Source: Limanda limanda
Lineage: Eukaryota; Chordata; Actinopteri; Pleuronectiformes; Pleuronectidae
DNA: 64,000 bases
Reading direction: 5' to 3'
Assembly: GCF_963576545.1 (NCBI RefSeq)
Contig: NC_083638.1
Location: 24,700,090-24,764,089 of the forward strand
This document shows, piece after piece, positions 62,600-64,000 of this stretch (positions are counted from its first letter, which is position 1; each line of letters starts with the position of its first letter). Below the pieces are notes generated by a model. The model searched no databases, was not told the origin of the DNA, and was given only the letters and a program-made list of their open reading frames with translations. Both the position numbers and the translations under genes were made by a program.

Positions 62600-62960
62600 A
62601 AAGTTTGATAGATCGATAGATACTTTATTGATCCCGAGGGACATTTAGTCATCTGGTATCACACAAAACAGTCAAACACAAGAGCATGAAAACAATAAAA
62701 GGTCAAGAATAAGTTAACTACAGTGAGATGACAGTCAAGCCACCAGAACTACCAGAAAGCTGTCACTGTAAAGACGTTTGTGCTAAAGGAGATGTTGACA
62801 ATACAAATATGTATTTAAAGACACAGGGGAGTGGTGAGTATTGAAAGATAAATAACTGAAGCTGTACAAAGTTGTGTGACTAACATAGCCTGTACAATTA
62901 GGGTGCAGCAGTTGTAAGGGTGAAAACAGTGCAAGAATAAAATATAAAATAGGTGACAAG
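62600..62960 (-). repeat. Retroposon with (TATC)n / GATA tail, minus orientation
   Basis: The plus strand shows 'gatagatcgatagatactttattgatcccgagggacatt'. On the minus strand this is a fish retroposon 3' end, 'gatcaataaagtatctatc'. The body extends to about 62,960 ('gcaagaataaaatataaaa'). Confidence 0.7.
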
Positions 62961-64000
62961 TGTCTTTCATATTTGAATCGATGGAGAGCTGGGCAATGAA
63001 ACTATATTAATATTTCTTAACACCAACATTATACTTTTTAATTAATAGCAACATTACAAAGGTTAAGTCAATATTATACTTATACATTGTTTAAACATAG
63101 TCAGGAGGTATTTTTCATTACTGATCGACCTCAGACTTATAAAAGGTTTCTCTGCTCATAAAGAAGACTTCAAAACCACAACATTCAATCTGTCTGTAAA
63201 ATGTTTATATAGATAGATATTTATTGTGAGAATCATCAATATGGACTGATTTGATTTAACCAAAATAGCTGAAAATCTCAAGTAGAATAGTTCCAGACAT
63301 CTGCTCATAGTACAATTCACATGTTACACATAAATAAATTATTTTGAAATTGATTCATCCATCTTCTCTTTTCTGCTGCATTTCCAAATCCACATCACGT
63401 CTATTGATCCACATCAGATATATTTGTGCTTAAAATGCTGCTACAAATATCAGTAAATTCATAAACTTTGTAAATAGTTACTTCGTAGTAAACACGTTAC
63501 AGCTCAATCAGTATTTGAATTAGGTACGAAGGACAAATAGTACAGGGATACAATGGCAAAGCATGATCCTGATTACATAGCTTTCATGCAGGTAGGAAAA
63601 GATAATGTTGCTATAGCAAGTTATGTTTCCTCATTCTCATATCTGTATTATGTGGCTGTTATCTCCATATTCTGTGTCACATGGATAAAACTAAGGTAAC
63701 TTATGATGGATGGAGGATTTTAGCTCATTGATCTGTTCAAAACAAGGAAAATTATCGTTCTTATAAAGAGAACAACGGCTCATATCGAATTGTGTGTGGT
63801 AGCTAGTGGCAGAAGATAAATGCAACTCAAGACCTCAGTCGGAAACTCATTCAGCTACACAGTTGTATCCACTTTGGCACCACTTTCACCTGAGGTCTGT
63901 TCCACTAACGTAGGGTTTTTATACAGAGTCATAGCTCAAATATCCCGCAAGTGTTGATTAATTTCTTCAGCACATTTGTACACATTTCACAGACTTTATG
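62961..64000 (+). other. golm2: golm2 intron 1, no features recognised
   Basis: AT-rich sequence to the end of the window. No exon, repeat end or RNA gene is apparent. Confidence 0.5.

Overview
The window looks like nuclear DNA of a ray-finned (teleost) fish, probably a percomorph-type genome rather than a zebrafish-type one; that last point is inference. It has vertebrate genes split by long introns with GT/AG junctions. It also carries fish-typical repeats: a Tc1 element of the 'CAGTGGGTACGG' class, hAT non-autonomous elements, tRNA-derived SINEs, Gmr1, BEL/Pao and chromovirus LTR retroelements, and many long CA/TG microsatellites.

Layout. 1-4.1 kb: interspersed repeats, a LINE 3' end, and a hAT element (8-bp target duplication) with a dead Tc1 transposon nested in it. 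4.1-22.4 kb: no recognisable exon; microsatellites and a few old repeats, probably intronic or upstream sequence of the next gene. 22.4-40.4 kb: ten coding exons, stop codon and poly(A) signal of a plus-strand ENTREP/FAM189A-family gene (endosomal four-pass membrane protein with PPxY motifs). Its first exons, for the N-terminus and first two membrane segments, were not found and may lie upstream of the window. 40.7-43.4 kb: an AT-rich inverted-repeat element and other repeats. 44.7-49.8 kb: a minus-strand METTL27-like methyltransferase pseudogene, broken by an antisense Gmr1-type LTR retrotransposon in its first coding exon and by an in-frame TGA. 50.4-59.2 kb: a solo LTR, a deleted BEL/Pao element that keeps a long gag-protease ORF (one LTR holds a hAT insertion), and a degraded chromodomain Ty3/gypsy remnant whose LTR holds another solo LTR. 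59.7-61.1 kb: a second copy of the AT-rich family, itself hit by a Tc1-type MITE that contains a fragment of that last solo LTR. 61.4-64 kb: GC-rich promoter area, first coding exon and start of intron 1 of golm2 (casc4), plus strand.

Only two host genes look functional here: the ENTREP-family gene (membrane trafficking and ubiquitin-ligase adaptor, by family knowledge) and golm2 (type II Golgi membrane protein). The roughly 20 kb between them is mostly nested transposable elements around a dead METTL27 copy. ENTREP2 and GOLM2 are both on human chromosome 15q, which favours entrep2 for the first gene, but ENTREP1 cannot be excluded without a tree.

The most unusual items are the Ty3/gypsy-type polyprotein with integrase ahead of reverse transcriptase (Gmr1 arrangement), the retroelement-broken METTL27 gene with a perfect small palindrome at the deletion junction, the gag-retaining BEL/Pao deletion derivative, and an AT-rich repeat family built around a short motif (TTAAGTTGACTTTACTT) that I could not assign to a known superfamily.
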